A stretch of DNA of 64,000 nucleotides from an uncultured bacterium (lineage in GTDB: Bacteria; Pseudomonadota; Alphaproteobacteria; Sphingomonadales; Sphingomonadaceae): the NCBI GenBank assembly GCA_903884945.1, contig CAISGR010000027.1, forward strand, positions 62,001 to 126,000. The letters run 5' to 3'. The notes below the pieces were generated by a model. The model was not told the DNA's origin. It did no database searches and worked only from the letters and a program-made list of their open reading frames with translations. This document shows positions 37,604 to 47,089 of the stretch, one piece after another; position 1 is the first letter of the stretch; each line of letters starts with the position of its first letter. Position numbers and translations under genes: made by a program.

Positions 37604-40576
37604 TTTCGCCGGACCTTCGACGGCGTGCATCTGGCGAAGCGGCCTGAGGGCGGACGATGGCGCATCGGGGTCGGTCCAAAGATAATCGCCGGTGAGGTTG
37701 ATGTGCTGCCATCCGAGCGGCGAAAGGTGTTGCAACAGGTCCGGCGGGACCGACCGGCCGAGACTGGCAAGATGCATGCGGGCGGCTTGCAGGTAGGTCG
37801 TGTTCCACAGGACGATAGCACCGGCGACGAGGTTGAGCGCGCTCGCCCGATGGGTCTGGGCTTGCAGGGCGTGATCACGGATGCGGCCGATCCGGTGGAA
37901 GAAGATGGCGCGTTTCAGAGCATTTTCGGCCTCACCCTTGTTGAGTTCGCGGGTTGCGCGGCGCCGCTGTTCGGGCTGCTCGATCCAGTCGAGTGTAAAC
38001 AGGGTGCGCTCGACGCGGCCGATCTCGCGCAGTGCCAAGGCCAGGCCATTGGCCCGTGGATAGGAGCCGAGCCGTTCCAGCATGATCGATGCACTCACGA
38101 CGCCGGTGCGGATCGAGGTGCCCAAGCGCAGCACGTCGTCCCAGTGTGCGGCGATCAGGGCCTCGTCGATCCTGCCCGCGACCAGCGGCGCGATATCTGG
38201 GCCAGGTTCGATTCCGTTGAACAGGTGAAGCCGGCGCGCGGCGATGTTAGGGATGCGCGGCGCGAACCGGAATCCAAGTAGATGGCATAGCGCAAACACA
38301 TGGTCGGAAACGCCCCCACCATCGACGTGATGCTCCTCAATGTGCAGATCGGCACCATGATGGAGCAGCCCGTCCAGCACCTGCGCCGCCTCGCTTGCGG
38401 ATGCGGAGATGACGGTGGAATGAAACGGCGCGTAGCGATCCGAGACATGGCTGTAGAAGGAGACAGCAGGCTCCGCCCCCTTGTGCGGATTGACTGCGCC
38501 GGTCGCCTGAGCACGGCGATCAAGCAGGAAGTTCTGACCGTCCGAACTGGACGAGGTCCCGGACCCAAACAGGGCGGCGAGCGGCGCGGTGTGCTGGGCA
38601 TTGACCAACCGGGCGAGAGCCCTACCGTAGGTTTCCTCGCGTAAATGCCATGAGGCGAGCCAACTGAGTTGGCGTTGGGTCACGAGATCGCAGGCTTCTG
38701 CCATGCGCTTATGGCCAAGATTGGTCGCATCGGCGAGCACCGCCGTCAGGATAGCGCGGGGTTCATCGGCAACCCGACCGCTTTGCAGATGCGTGAAGCA
38801 CTGGCTGAAACCGGTCCATCGATCGACTTCAGCAAGGAGATCGGTGATGCGGATCGCGGGCAGATGGGCGTAGAGCGGCGCAAGGGCGCTATCCGCTTCA
38901 TCCGGCGTGACCGCCTTCAACGGCGAAATCCGCAGCTTGCCAAGGCTGAGTTGTACGTCTTCCAGCGCGTCCGTCTCCGCCTTCCGCTCGACCTCTGCCA
39001 ATCTCCGGGCGAGACGGGTACGCCGTTCGTCCAGCCAGGCACTGGCCGTATCGGGTGCCGGGATCGGCAAAGGGCCGGCTGCGCGCATGGTGGCAAATAC
39101 CGGACTTGGAATAAGCTGTTGCTCGACGGCACGATAGCGTCTGCTTCCCTCGACCCACATGTCGCCGGCACGAAGCCTGTCACGAAGCTCGACTAGGACG
39201 CAAAATTCATAAACTCTGCGATCGGGAATGCCGGGGCCGATCGCGCGACGCCAGGCCTGCCGAATGAAGGCAACTGGTGTATCCGGCGGCAGTTTTTTCA
39301 GGCGACCTAGATGAAGGTCGCGCATGATAGCGACTGCTCGCGCGAGCGTATGGCAGGCCGGGACCGCTCCGAACGTGAACGAGGCGATGAACAAGGGACC
39401 GACCTGTCGGAGAACGGGGTAGTTGGTTGCGGCGACGGTAACGGGATCGACGGCATCGGGGCGGATCAGCTTGCGGGCTTCATCGACTTCACGGCCAAGA
39501 TCATCCCATCCAACTGCGGCCTCGACCGCGGCGCCGATGTCGCCGCCCGACACCTTGGCAGTGAGCAGGGCATCGCCGAGCCGGGCAAGTAGCCGGATCT
39601 TACCGTTGATGTTGCGCCGGTCGCGCTTGAGCGCTGTGTCTGCGCTGTTCTGCTCGCGCCGAAACATCTGACCCAGCAGGCGGTCGAACATCAGCACCGC
39701 ATCGTCGGTGAGCGTGACGATGGTTTCGAGTACGGTTGCCGCCAGCGTCGCACGGCGCCGCGTTGCTTGCAGCGTTCGGACATGTTGCGCCGTCAGCCGA
39801 GCCCCTTCCTGACAGAGGCGTCGCAGGCGTTCAGGATGTATGCCTGCCGCGATATCGGGATCGATCCCAATATCGCGCAGCAGAGCTAGCCGCCGGATGA
39901 TGACGGCGAACGTCTTGCGACCGGGCTTGCCGGGCGGCTGCCGCACCCATCCGAGGCCGCTGAGGTTCGTGCCGGCGTGAGGCAGAAGAAGGGCATCAAG
40001 CAGACGGCGTTGCCCAGTCTCCAGCCCTCGGGTCAGATGCTCGGCGACATGGCGCTCGGCGTCGAGCAGCGCCTGCGCAACCATCCGTTCGACCGAACTG
40101 ATGCCAGGTACGATGATGCGCCGTCGTCGGCACTCGCCTAGTAGCGACCGTGCCAGCCCAGCCCCGCTGGTCGTCGTCAGCGCAATCGGCAGCAGCCATT
40201 CCTGCAACGCCGCTCGCAATGGCCGGCTGAACTGTGTGAACCCAAAGCCCTCGCGCAGCGCATCGAGCTGTTCGTACCGGGTCGGGCCGCGCGTCGCATA
40301 ATCGGCCAGCACCTCGGGCGCGATCTGCAATTGCTCGGCGACGAACGCGAGCGGCGTATCGGGGATCAATTCGCCCGGGCGCAGCAAACGGCCGGGATAG
40401 CGCAGCGCGCATAGCTGGATCGCGAAACCCAGACGATTATGCGGTCGCCTGCGGCGCACGATGATAGCCAGGTCATCCTCACTCAACGTCCAGTGCTGAA
40501 CGAGCGTGGTTTCATCATCGGGAAGTGCGAGCAACGCCATGCGTTGCTCGTCCGACAGCACGGCGCGACGAGGCAT
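37598..40576 (-). CDS. tnpA: Tn3-family transposase TnpA
   Basis: 992 residues from ATG 40576; an in-frame start at 40627 would lie inside tnpR. Standard length for Tn3 transposases. N-terminal DUF4158-type domain (HWTLSEDDLAII, RRPHNRLGFAIQLC), and a C-terminal DDE domain with SDGQNFLLDRRAQATGAVN, SHVSDRYAPFHS, HHVDGGGVSDHVFALCHLLG and the final NKGEAENALKRAIFFHRIGRIRD that holds the catalytic Glu. The frame is intact. Four bp after tnpR, so co-transcribed. Confidence 0.97.
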   Translation of the reverse strand: MPRRAVLSDEQRMALLALPDDETTLVQHWTLSEDDLAIIVRRRRPHNRLGFAIQLCALRYPGRLLRPGELIPDTPLAFVAEQLQIAPEVLADYATRGPTRYEQLDALREGFGFTQFSRPLRAALQEWLLPIALTTTSGAGLARSLLGECRRRRIIVPGISSVERMVAQALLDAERHVAEHLTRGLETGQRRLLDALLLPHAGTNLSGLGWVRQPPGKPGRKTFAVIIRRLALLRDIGIDPDIAAGIHPERLRRLCQEGARLTAQHVRTLQATRRRATLAATVLETIVTLTDDAVLMFDRLLGQMFRREQNSADTALKRDRRNINGKIRLLARLGDALLTAKVSGGDIGAAVEAAVGWDDLGREVDEARKLIRPDAVDPVTVAATNYPVLRQVGPLFIASFTFGAVPACHTLARAVAIMRDLHLGRLKKLPPDTPVAFIRQAWRRAIGPGIPDRRVYEFCVLVELRDRLRAGDMWVEGSRRYRAVEQQLIPSPVFATMRAAGPLPIPAPDTASAWLDERRTRLARRLAEVERKAETDALEDVQLSLGKLRISPLKAVTPDEADSALAPLYAHLPAIRITDLLAEVDRWTGFSQCFTHLQSGRVADEPRAILTAVLADATNLGHKRMAEACDLVTQRQLSWLASWHLREETYGRALARLVNAQHTAPLAALFGSGTSSSSDGQNFLLDRRAQATGAVNPHKGAEPAVSFYSHVSDRYAPFHSTVISASASEAAQVLDGLLHHGADLHIEEHHVDGGGVSDHVFALCHLLGFRFAPRIPNIAARRLHLFNGIEPGPDIAPLVAGRIDEALIAAHWDDVLRLGTSIRTGVVSASIMLERLGSYPRANGLALALREIGRVERTLFTLDWIEQPEQRRRATRELNKGEAENALKRAIFFHRIGRIRDHALQAQTHRASALNLVAGAIVLWNTTYLQAARMHLASLGRSVPPDLLQHLSPLGWQHINLTGDYLWTDPDAPSSALRPLRQMHAVEGPAKP

Positions 40577-40580
40577 TGGG

Positions 40581-41165
40581 TTAGGCTTTGGCGGGCGGCG
40601 CCCAACCGATCCGGGCAAGAGTGCCAATCAAGGTCGAACGCGGCACCTTGAAGGTGCGACAGACGGATGCCTTGCTTGCTCCGCCATCAAGCGCGGCAGT
40701 AATCCGTTCAAGGGTCTCAGTGTCGATCATGGGAGGCCGTCCACCCTGGCGCCCTCGACGCTTTGCAGCCGCCAGTCCCGCCATCACCCGCTCGCGCGTC
40801 AGCGCGCGCTCATATTGCGCCAGCGCGCCGAACAGCGAAAATAGCAGTTCGCCGTGCGGCGTGTTCGTATCCATCTGCTCAGTCAGCGAACGGAACGCGA
40901 TGCCACGCGCCTTCAGGTCAGTGACGATCGCCAGCAAATGCGGCAACGATCGCCCAAGCCGATCGAGTTTCCACACGATCAGCGTATCGCCCGCACTCAG
41001 ATAATCGAGGCAGTCCTTCAGGCCCGGTCGATCGTCGCGTGCTCCCGATGCCTTATCAGTATGCAAATTACGCGGATCGACACCCGCCGCGACCAGAGCG
41101 TCGCGCTGAAGATCGACAGTTTGGCGATCATCGGCCGATGACACCCGCATATATCCGACCAGCAT
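40581..41165 (-). CDS. tnpR: serine resolvase TnpR
   Basis: 194 residues from ATG 41165, placed just inside the 35-bp palindrome; an in-frame ATG at 41174 lies within that palindrome. Catalytic Ser9 sits in GYMRVSS; further motifs are VWKLDRLGRSLPHLLAIV, LTERTM-like QMDTNTPHGELLFSLFGALAQYER and a C-terminal HTH (GGASKASVCRTFKVPRSTL). It resolves cointegrates at res and probably represses tnpA/tnpR through the same sites. Confidence 0.95.
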   Translation of the reverse strand: MLVGYMRVSSADDRQTVDLQRDALVAAGVDPRNLHTDKASGARDDRPGLKDCLDYLSAGDTLIVWKLDRLGRSLPHLLAIVTDLKARGIAFRSLTEQMDTNTPHGELLFSLFGALAQYERALTRERVMAGLAAAKRRGRQGGRPPMIDTETLERITAALDGGASKASVCRTFKVPRSTLIGTLARIGWAPPAKA

Positions 41166-41300
41166 GTACGACAAACCCTCAAAACCACTTTGTCGTACAC
41201 TACATCAAAGCGACAGGGTTTGTCGACTATTCAGGCGCAGGATTGCCGACCAAAGCCGAGGGATCACCCAAGGGTGTCCGAAAACATGTGTTTTCCGACA
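41165..41300. other. candidate res site of the transposon
   Basis: Three dyads lie just above tnpR: TGTACGACAAA-N13-TTTGTCGTACA (41165-41199, perfect arms), CGACA-GGGTT-TGTCG (41211-41225) and TGTCCGAAAACA with TGTTTTCCGACA (41275-41300, 12 of 13 pairs match). The last has the TGTCCG ends of Tn3/gamma-delta resolvase sites and is the best candidate for the crossover subsite. Spacing of three subsites fits a res site that also serves as tnpR operator. Confidence 0.7.
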
Positions 41301-41385
41301 GTCTCAAGACGCTGCGGCAACCTATACCGGCGTCATGACCAAGATACTGGATACGGACAGGAGATCGCAGGGTTCACCTGAACCC

Positions 41386-42804
41386 TCATTTCTGCACCTG
41401 AACGACAGCGCTCGGCATCATCGGGTCGCCTGACGCAATGACGAGGTACCGGCGCATGTCGCCCTTCGCGTCGCTGACGATCTGGCGGAGCGGTCCGAGC
41501 GTGTTGACGATCGCGCCGCCAGCCGGATTGGTCATGAACTTTGCCAGAGGCTGGATCACGCCGCCACCATCAGCGCGGGAGGATAGCCCAAGGACATAGG
41601 GCATCTTTGGGCTGAGGCCCGCAACCGCCGCCTGCAGGATCTGGACTTGGCCTTGATCGAACAGCGTGACCTGGCTGCGGCCAGTCCCGGCGAGGGTCAG
41701 CTGGATCTTCATGCCGGCCTGTGCGAGCGGTATCAGGTTTGCACGGCCTTCGCCTACCGGCACCGCGCCGGGAACATAGGCCACGCCTTGCGGCCCCTGA
41801 CCGATCGGAATCGTCGCGATGACGGTGTTGCTGGCGGTGTCGATCGCCGCAACAGCGTCGGCGTTCTCCAGCCCGACATAGATCCGCGAGCCGTCGCCCG
41901 ACGGCCACAGACCGTGCGGCAGCGCGCCGACCGGGATGCTCGCGACCTGCACGAAGTCGGTGGTGCGGAACACCTTCACGACATTCTCGGTGCCGACCGT
42001 CACATAGGCGAACTGGCCGGCCTTGGTGCGGGCGATGTTGACGTGGTTGGTGATCGCGCCGGTGTCGAACGTCTTCAGCACTGCGAAGGGTGGCTTGGCG
42101 TCGAACACCATGACCTTGCCGACGTCCTTCAGCGTCAGCCAGACCTGCTTGCCGTCGGGCGTCGCGGCGATGTCGGGGCAGAACGGGCTTGCCTGCTTGA
42201 CGCGACCGACGATCTTCTTCGAGGCGGTGTCGATCACCACGGTCTCGGGTGAGAAGCTCGAACAGACATAGCCGTATTTCCCGTTCGGCGAGAAAATCGT
42301 CATGCCGGGGCCGTTGGGGACGGGGATGCGCGTGGTCGGCGCGAAGGTCTTGCCGTCGAGCACCTGGATATAATCCTCGCCGCGCACCGCGACCCAGACT
42401 TCGCGACCGTCGGGGCGGAAAAACGCCTCATGCGGCGAGCGCCCGACATAGGTCGTGTGCTTCACGGCATTGGTCGCGGTATCGATGAACGTCACCGAGT
42501 TCGAACCGATCGAGATCGCCGCCAGCGTCTTACGATCGGGCGAGAAGCCCATGCCGTGGACAAGCAGCTGCCCCTTGTAGAGCGGGCTGAGGTTGGCGGG
42601 GGTCTGGTCGCCGAGCTTGATGACGCCGAGCAGCGTGTTGGTTGATGGGTCGATCACCGACACGGTGTTGGAGAACTGGTCCGACGTGTAGAACCGGTCC
42701 TGCGCGCTGACAGGGATGTCGGGGGTCGCATTGGGCACTTGCTGGGCAAACGCAGGGCCTGAAAAGCACAAGGCGGTGCAGGCGGTTAGGGTGAAACGCT
42801 TCAT
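41386..42804 (-). CDS. periplasmic YVTN-type beta-propeller protein
   Basis: 472 residues. Signal peptide FTLTACTALCFSGPAFAQ, then 40-residue propeller blades with repeated VIDTASNT, VIDPSTNT and P.G..VWV forms from about 35 to 345. A separate C-terminal domain (345-472) has no known match. The function of such propellers is often binding or acting as a scaffold; some belong to copper-protein lineages. Overlaps the DUF305 gene by 4 bp, so they are co-expressed. A relative lies at 43.9 kb. Confidence 0.85.
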   Translation of the reverse strand: MKRFTLTACTALCFSGPAFAQQVPNATPDIPVSAQDRFYTSDQFSNTVSVIDPSTNTLLGVIKLGDQTPANLSPLYKGQLLVHGMGFSPDRKTLAAISIGSNSVTFIDTATNAVKHTTYVGRSPHEAFFRPDGREVWVAVRGEDYIQVLDGKTFAPTTRIPVPNGPGMTIFSPNGKYGYVCSSFSPETVVIDTASKKIVGRVKQASPFCPDIAATPDGKQVWLTLKDVGKVMVFDAKPPFAVLKTFDTGAITNHVNIARTKAGQFAYVTVGTENVVKVFRTTDFVQVASIPVGALPHGLWPSGDGSRIYVGLENADAVAAIDTASNTVIATIPIGQGPQGVAYVPGAVPVGEGRANLIPLAQAGMKIQLTLAGTGRSQVTLFDQGQVQILQAAVAGLSPKMPYVLGLSSRADGGGVIQPLAKFMTNPAGGAIVNTLGPLRQIVSDAKGDMRRYLVIASGDPMMPSAVVQVQK

Positions 42805-43181
42805 GGACGGTCTCCGTGATGGGGGTGACCAGTCGCGGTCGGTCCGGTGTGACGTGGCAACGCGCCGCCTTCGGATAGGATGCCCTGCATCACCGCGATT
42901 TCCTGACGCTGTTCGACGATGATCCCTTGCGCAAGCCGGCGCAGGCGTTCGTCCTTGCCGTAACGCAGCTCGATCTCAGCCATGTCGATCGCACCTTGAT
43001 GATGCGGGATCATCATCCTTGCGAAGTCGCGATCGGGATCGTTTGAATAGCCGGTCATCATCGCGCCGTGCATCCGCGTCATCGCCGCATCCATCGCGGA
43101 CGCGAAGCCGTCCGTTTGCGCGATAGCAGCGGTCGATACGGACAAGCCTATCGCCATCAGCAAGGTCATGCGTGATCTCAT
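42801..43181 (-). CDS. DUF305 periplasmic protein
   Basis: 126 residues. Signal peptide TLLMAIGLSVSTAAIAQ, then the ferritin-like DUF305 four-helix domain: DFARMMIPHHQGAIDMAEIEL (HHxGAI signature) and GIIVEQRQEIAVMQGIL. DUF305 proteins sit with copper systems and likely bind metal through the His pair. Its stop overlaps the propeller gene start. Confidence 0.92.
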   Translation of the reverse strand: MRSRMTLLMAIGLSVSTAAIAQTDGFASAMDAAMTRMHGAMMTGYSNDPDRDFARMMIPHHQGAIDMAEIELRYGKDERLRRLAQGIIVEQRQEIAVMQGILSEGGALPRHTGPTATGHPHHGDRP

Positions 43182-43204
43182 CGTCCTGTCCCTAGTTTTC
43201 CTGT

Positions 43205-43684
43205 TTACGACACGCGAGCGATGATGCCGATAATCGTTGCTAGCACGGCCATGCAGGCCGGGAGAAAGAGCATCTGTATAGCCGCTTCGCGCCCTGTGAT
43301 CGTGCCCGTCAAGATATCGACCGGGCCCTTGATGAACTCCGAGAACGAACGGAGGGGTTCGCCGGGGGCGGGAGTATCGCTGAGTACGATGCCGCCAGCA
43401 ATCAGACCGAAATACAGGATCATGAAGACCGACACGACCGTCAGGACGAGCGCCGTAGCTGCATCACGTGCGAAGAAGGTCCAGAAAGTCAGCAACATTG
43501 CTGCATACACGCCGACGAGCAAGCCCAACGTGGCAGGATGGACGCCGCGCGATGCGATGCCTGGAGCCGTTCTTTCCAGCTCGTCATAATTGCCTGCATC
43601 CGGCACGATTGCGAGATGTCGACGCACAGGCTTAGGAGCAACGAGTGTCTCGGTAGCGAGATCGTAGATCGGCTGTGTTGCCAT
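43205..43684 (-). CDS. three-helix membrane protein of unknown function
   Basis: 159 residues. About 50 soluble residues (LAIVPDAGNYDELERTAPG) are followed by three membrane helices (about 52-72, 79-100 and 133-155) with a loop DTPAPGEPLRSFSEFIKGPVDI. No family recognised. It is the first gene of a minus-strand group and diverges from the second propeller gene across a 244-bp region that carries the shared LysR-type motif. Confidence 0.6.
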   Translation of the reverse strand: MATQPIYDLATETLVAPKPVRRHLAIVPDAGNYDELERTAPGIASRGVHPATLGLLVGVYAAMLLTFWTFFARDAATALVLTVVSVFMILYFGLIAGGIVLSDTPAPGEPLRSFSEFIKGPVDILTGTITGREAAIQMLFLPACMAVLATIIGIIARVS

Positions 43685-43763
43685 GAGGAAGTCTCCGCGC
43701 GTCTCGATGAATGCCGAGCGTGACAGGATAGATGATTGCGGCGGGGCGGTCGGTCCAACGCAT

Positions 43764-43782
43764 AACCACGGTCATTCCAATC
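43764..43782 (-). promoter_or_regulatory. shared 15-base motif in the divergent promoter (LysR-type)
   Basis: On the minus strand it reads GATTGGAATGACCGT, identical to the motif at 46144-46158 before lysR. Here the outer arm is GGTT instead of AATC, so the dyad is imperfect. It lies between a minus-strand operon and the plus-strand propeller gene. Confidence 0.55.
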
Positions 43783-43928
43783 ATTTAACAGGAACGGTCG
43801 GCGATCTATAATCGCGTTTTCGTATTGAAATCATCGCGACCATGCGTTGGACGCGAGGGACATATCGGTCGATCTAGCGGCATCGGACCGGCACGATCAC
43901 CCGCCGGGTCCGTGATAAGGATCAAACG

Positions 43929-45098
43929 ATGAAAGCTGCGATCGTTCTGGTTGCCGCGATGTTGGCCTCCGTAGCGCCAGTCCCGGCGATCGCTCAGGCC
44001 TATTGGGCTGCACCTGCGGCGGACGACTTTCCCTACGATATCAAGGCGGTTCAGGCACCGTGGTCGAAGGCTGATATCGACCTCAGCCATCATGACCGGA
44101 TCTATGTGTCTGACCCTACATCGACGAAGATCGTTGTCATCGATCCTGCAGCGGGCAACGAACTGGGACGGATCGACCTCGCCAAAAGCGCGATAGCTGA
44201 GCCCAGCTTTTCCAGCCCCAAAGTCCAGCACCTGGCTGCAACGCGTGACGGGCGGACCCTGGCGGTATCGGCATTAGCGCAGCACAGTGTGACGCTCGTA
44301 GATCTGGCCACGAACACGGAACGAGGCCGGACCGTGTTCCAGACGTCGCCTACCGCCGTCGCGTTTACGCCCAATGGGCACGAACTCTGGGTTTCGCTCG
44401 GCGATGAACATGCCATCGCGGTCGTGGATCCTAAGACAGCGCGGGAGATCACCCGCGTACCAGCAAGTGGCGGAGCGGGCGCGACCATCCTGTCGCCAAA
44501 CGGACGCTATGCCTTTGTATCGCTTACTGAAAGGCCGTCCATCCTGGTTGTCGACGTCGAGCATCGGCGCGTCGTCGGACACGTTGCCAGCAACGGTGCA
44601 GGTGCGGGAGCAATCGCGGTCTCGCCAGATGGCAAACAGATCTGGGCAACACGCCGCGAGAGCGGCACGACCACGGTCTTTGCTGCCAAACCGCCGTTTG
44701 CGGTACGCGAAGTGATAAACACTGGTCCAGCAACGGGCGCGGTCAACTTCGCCCAGCGCGCAGACGATTCCTTTGCCTATGTCAGCGTTGGCGGCGATCA
44801 ACCTGCAATCAAGGTCTATAGAACCGACAGCCTGGAGGCTGTGGCAACCGTCCCGCTACAAGCGGCTCCGAGTGCGGTTTGGCCGTCGGGCGATGGTACG
44901 AGGATCTATGCCAGCCTGGCCGGAACCAACAAGGTCGCTGGGATCGACACGCTGACGTACACCACCGTGTCGACGATCCCGATCAGTACGGATGCGCAGA
45001 GCCTGATCTACGTTCCTGGTGCCGTAAGATCAGGAAAAGGTCTCGCCAATCTGGTGCCATCCGGGCGCGATGCGGCGCTTGCCCTGACGGCGCGTTGA
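43929..45098 (+). CDS. second YVTN-type beta-propeller protein
   Basis: 389 residues with AAGGAT upstream of the ATG. Signal peptide [17 protein letters not shown], then at least seven blades with [40 protein letters not shown] and [15 protein letters not shown]. It shares the AKPPFAV segment and blade layout with the propeller at 41.4 kb, so the two are paralogues, but it lacks the extra C-terminal domain. It is followed 46 bp later by malate dehydrogenase. Confidence 0.85.
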   Translation: MKAAIVLVAAMLASVAPVPAIAQAYWAAPAADDFPYDIKAVQAPWSKADIDLSHHDRIYVSDPTSTKIVVIDPAAGNELGRIDLAKSAIAEPSFSSPKVQHLAATRDGRTLAVSALAQHSVTLVDLATNTERGRTVFQTSPTAVAFTPNGHELWVSLGDEHAIAVVDPKTAREITRVPASGGAGATILSPNGRYAFVSLTERPSILVVDVEHRRVVGHVASNGAGAGAIAVSPDGKQIWATRRESGTTTVFAAKPPFAVREVINTGPATGAVNFAQRADDSFAYVSVGGDQPAIKVYRTDSLEAVATVPLQAAPSAVWPSGDGTRIYASLAGTNKVAGIDTLTYTTVSTIPISTDAQSLIYVPGAVRSGKGLANLVPSGRDAALALTAR

Positions 45099-45144
45099 TC
45101 GGTCTCACACCGTCTGTAATCTCCCAACGAAAGCCCTTTCCAAA

Positions 45145-46128
45145 ATGACCAAGCCCCCCGTCAGGATCGCGATCAGCGGTGCCGCAGGACAAATTTGCTA
45201 TTCGCTGCTCTTCCGGGTCGCGCAGGGTGACGTGTTCGGACCGGACCAGCCCGTTATCCTTCAACTGCTCGACGTGCCGCAGGCGCTGGACGCAGTACGC
45301 GGCGTGGTCATGGAACTGGAGGATTGCGCGTTCCCGCTGCTGGCAGATGTGATCATTACTGATGATCCGATGGTGGCTTTCAAGGACATCGATGCGGCCA
45401 TGCTGGTCGGGTCTCGTCCCCGCTCGAAGGGCATGGAGCGCCGTGATTTGCTCGCTGCCAACGCAGCGATCTTCAAGACGCAGGGCGCAGCGCTGGACGC
45501 AGTGGCCAAACGCGACGCCAAGATCCTGGTCGTCGGTAATCCCGCCAACACAAATGCCTGGATCATTGCGCAAAGCGCACCGGGTTTCCCTGCCGAAAAC
45601 ATCACGTCGATGATCCGCCTCGATCACAACCGCGCGCAGGGACAGCTTGCGGCCAAGGCGGGTGTCGGTGTCGATGCGATTACAAAGCTCGTCGTCTGGG
45701 GAAACCATTCGCCGACGATGTTTGCCGACTGGGGGAATGCCGAACTCGATGGCCAAAAGCTTGCCGACCGTATCGGAAACGAGGCCTGGTACCGCGAGAC
45801 CCTGATCCCCACCGTTGCGCAGCGCGGAACCGCGATCATCGAAGCACGGGGTGCGTCCTCGGCCGCGTCGGCAGCAAATGCGGCGATCGACCATCTGCGC
45901 GATTGGGTGCACGGCGCAGGCGACAATTGGGTGTCGATGGGCGTGGTGTCAGATGGCTCCTACGGTATCCCGCAAGGGCTGGTGTGCGGCGTGCCGGTGC
46001 ACTGCAAAAGCGGTGGGTATGCGCGTATCGAAGGACTGATCCTCGATCCATTCCAGCGAACGATGCTTGATCGCACGATTGCCGAACTGGTCGATGAACG
46101 TGAGGCGGTTATCGACATTCTGAAATGA
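45145..46128 (+). CDS. mdh: malate dehydrogenase
   Basis: 327 residues, NAD-binding Rossmann start [17 protein letters not shown] (about 9-25), family block [24 protein letters not shown] (with substrate Arg loop at [15 protein letters not shown]) and catalytic pair in [13 protein letters not shown] and [13 protein letters not shown]. This is the ~327-residue cytosolic-type Mdh of bacteria. It makes oxaloacetate from malate with NAD+. A central-metabolism enzyme inside a transposon is unusual; it is likely an extra copy tied to the sulfite cargo. Confidence 0.95.
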   Translation: MTKPPVRIAISGAAGQICYSLLFRVAQGDVFGPDQPVILQLLDVPQALDAVRGVVMELEDCAFPLLADVIITDDPMVAFKDIDAAMLVGSRPRSKGMERRDLLAANAAIFKTQGAALDAVAKRDAKILVVGNPANTNAWIIAQSAPGFPAENITSMIRLDHNRAQGQLAAKAGVGVDAITKLVVWGNHSPTMFADWGNAELDGQKLADRIGNEAWYRETLIPTVAQRGTAIIEARGASSAASAANAAIDHLRDWVHGAGDNWVSMGVVSDGSYGIPQGLVCGVPVHCKSGGYARIEGLILDPFQRTMLDRTIAELVDEREAVIDILK

Positions 46129-46143
46129 CCGATCGGTATATCT

Positions 46144-46162
46144 GATTGGAATGACCGTAATC
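46144..46162 (+). promoter_or_regulatory. LysR-type box upstream of lysR
   Basis: GATT-N11-AATC with the core GATTGGAATGACCGT, an exact T-N11-A LysR-family box in the mdh-lysR gap. The first 15 bases recur exactly, in reverse orientation, at 43768-43782. It is likely the autoregulatory site of the LysR protein starting 55 bp downstream. Confidence 0.6.
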
Positions 46163-46216
46163 TTTGGTTGGTGCGATTGATCTCCTTTCCCTATCATTGG
46201 GGCAAGGAGATCGGGC

Positions 46217-47089
46217 ATGACCCTGGAACAACTCAGGATTTTCGTCGGTGTCGCTGAGCGCGAGCACATGACGCGCGCGGCCGAAGCGCTCAATGTGACG
46301 CAGTCAGCCGCAAGCGCTGCCATCGCCGCGCTGGAAGCCCGGCACGGCGTGCCGCTGTTCCACCGGGTCGGCCGTGGGATCGAACTGTCCGAAGCGGGCC
46401 GCATGTTTCTGGTCGACGCACGCGCAGTGCTTGGCCGTGCCGCCAGCGCGGAACTTGCACTGGCCGAATATGCAGGACTGGAGCGCGGCACTCTGCGGCT
46501 AGTCGCAAGCCAGACGATCGCGGGCTATTGGCTGCCCCGCCAGCTGGCCGCGTTCCATGCGCGCTACCCCGCGATCTCAATCGAACTGGCGATCGACAAC
46601 ACCGAGGGGGCCGCGGCGCGCGTGCTCGACGGTGCGGTCGAGCTCGGCTTCGTCGAGGGTGTGATCGACGAGCCCGCGCTCGCGCATTGGACGGTCGCGA
46701 ACGACCGCATGGTGCTGGTAAGCGACCGCGCAGCCGACACGATCGACGAGGACTGGATCCGCGCCGCACGCTGGATCGTCCGCGAGCAGGGATCGGGCAC
46801 GCGCTGGTCGTTCGAGGAGGTGCTGCGCCAGCGCGGCGTCGATCCGTCGGACCTCACCGTGGCGCTGATGCTACCATCGAACGAGGCGGTACGTAGCGCG
46901 GTCGAGGCCGGGGCGGGCGTCGCGGTGCTGTCGCAGCATGTCGTCGCACCTGCAATCGCGGCCGGCACGTTGCACGATCTACCGCTCGGTCTGCCGCGGC
47001 GTCCGTTCTACGCGCTGCGCCATAAAGAGCGGTATCGAACGCGGGCGGCCGATGCGCTGACCGATCTCATCAAGGAGACTGGCAAGTGA
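46217..47089 (+). CDS. LysR-family transcriptional regulator
   Basis: 290 residues with AAGGAGATCGGGC before the ATG. N-terminal HTH (FVGVAEREHMTRAAEALNVTQSAASAAIAALEARHGVPLFHR, shown as two motifs MTRAAEALNVTQ and AAIAALEARHG) and a LysR effector domain from about 90. It is coupled to the TDT exporter (GTGA overlap), so that exporter and the sor genes after it are the likely targets. Possible inducer: sulfite or an O-acetylserine-like compound; not shown. Confidence 0.92.
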   Translation: MTLEQLRIFVGVAEREHMTRAAEALNVTQSAASAAIAALEARHGVPLFHRVGRGIELSEAGRMFLVDARAVLGRAASAELALAEYAGLERGTLRLVASQTIAGYWLPRQLAAFHARYPAISIELAIDNTEGAAARVLDGAVELGFVEGVIDEPALAHWTVANDRMVLVSDRAADTIDEDWIRAARWIVREQGSGTRWSFEEVLRQRGVDPSDLTVALMLPSNEAVRSAVEAGAGVAVLSQHVVAPAIAAGTLHDLPLGLPRRPFYALRHKERYRTRAADALTDLIKETGK

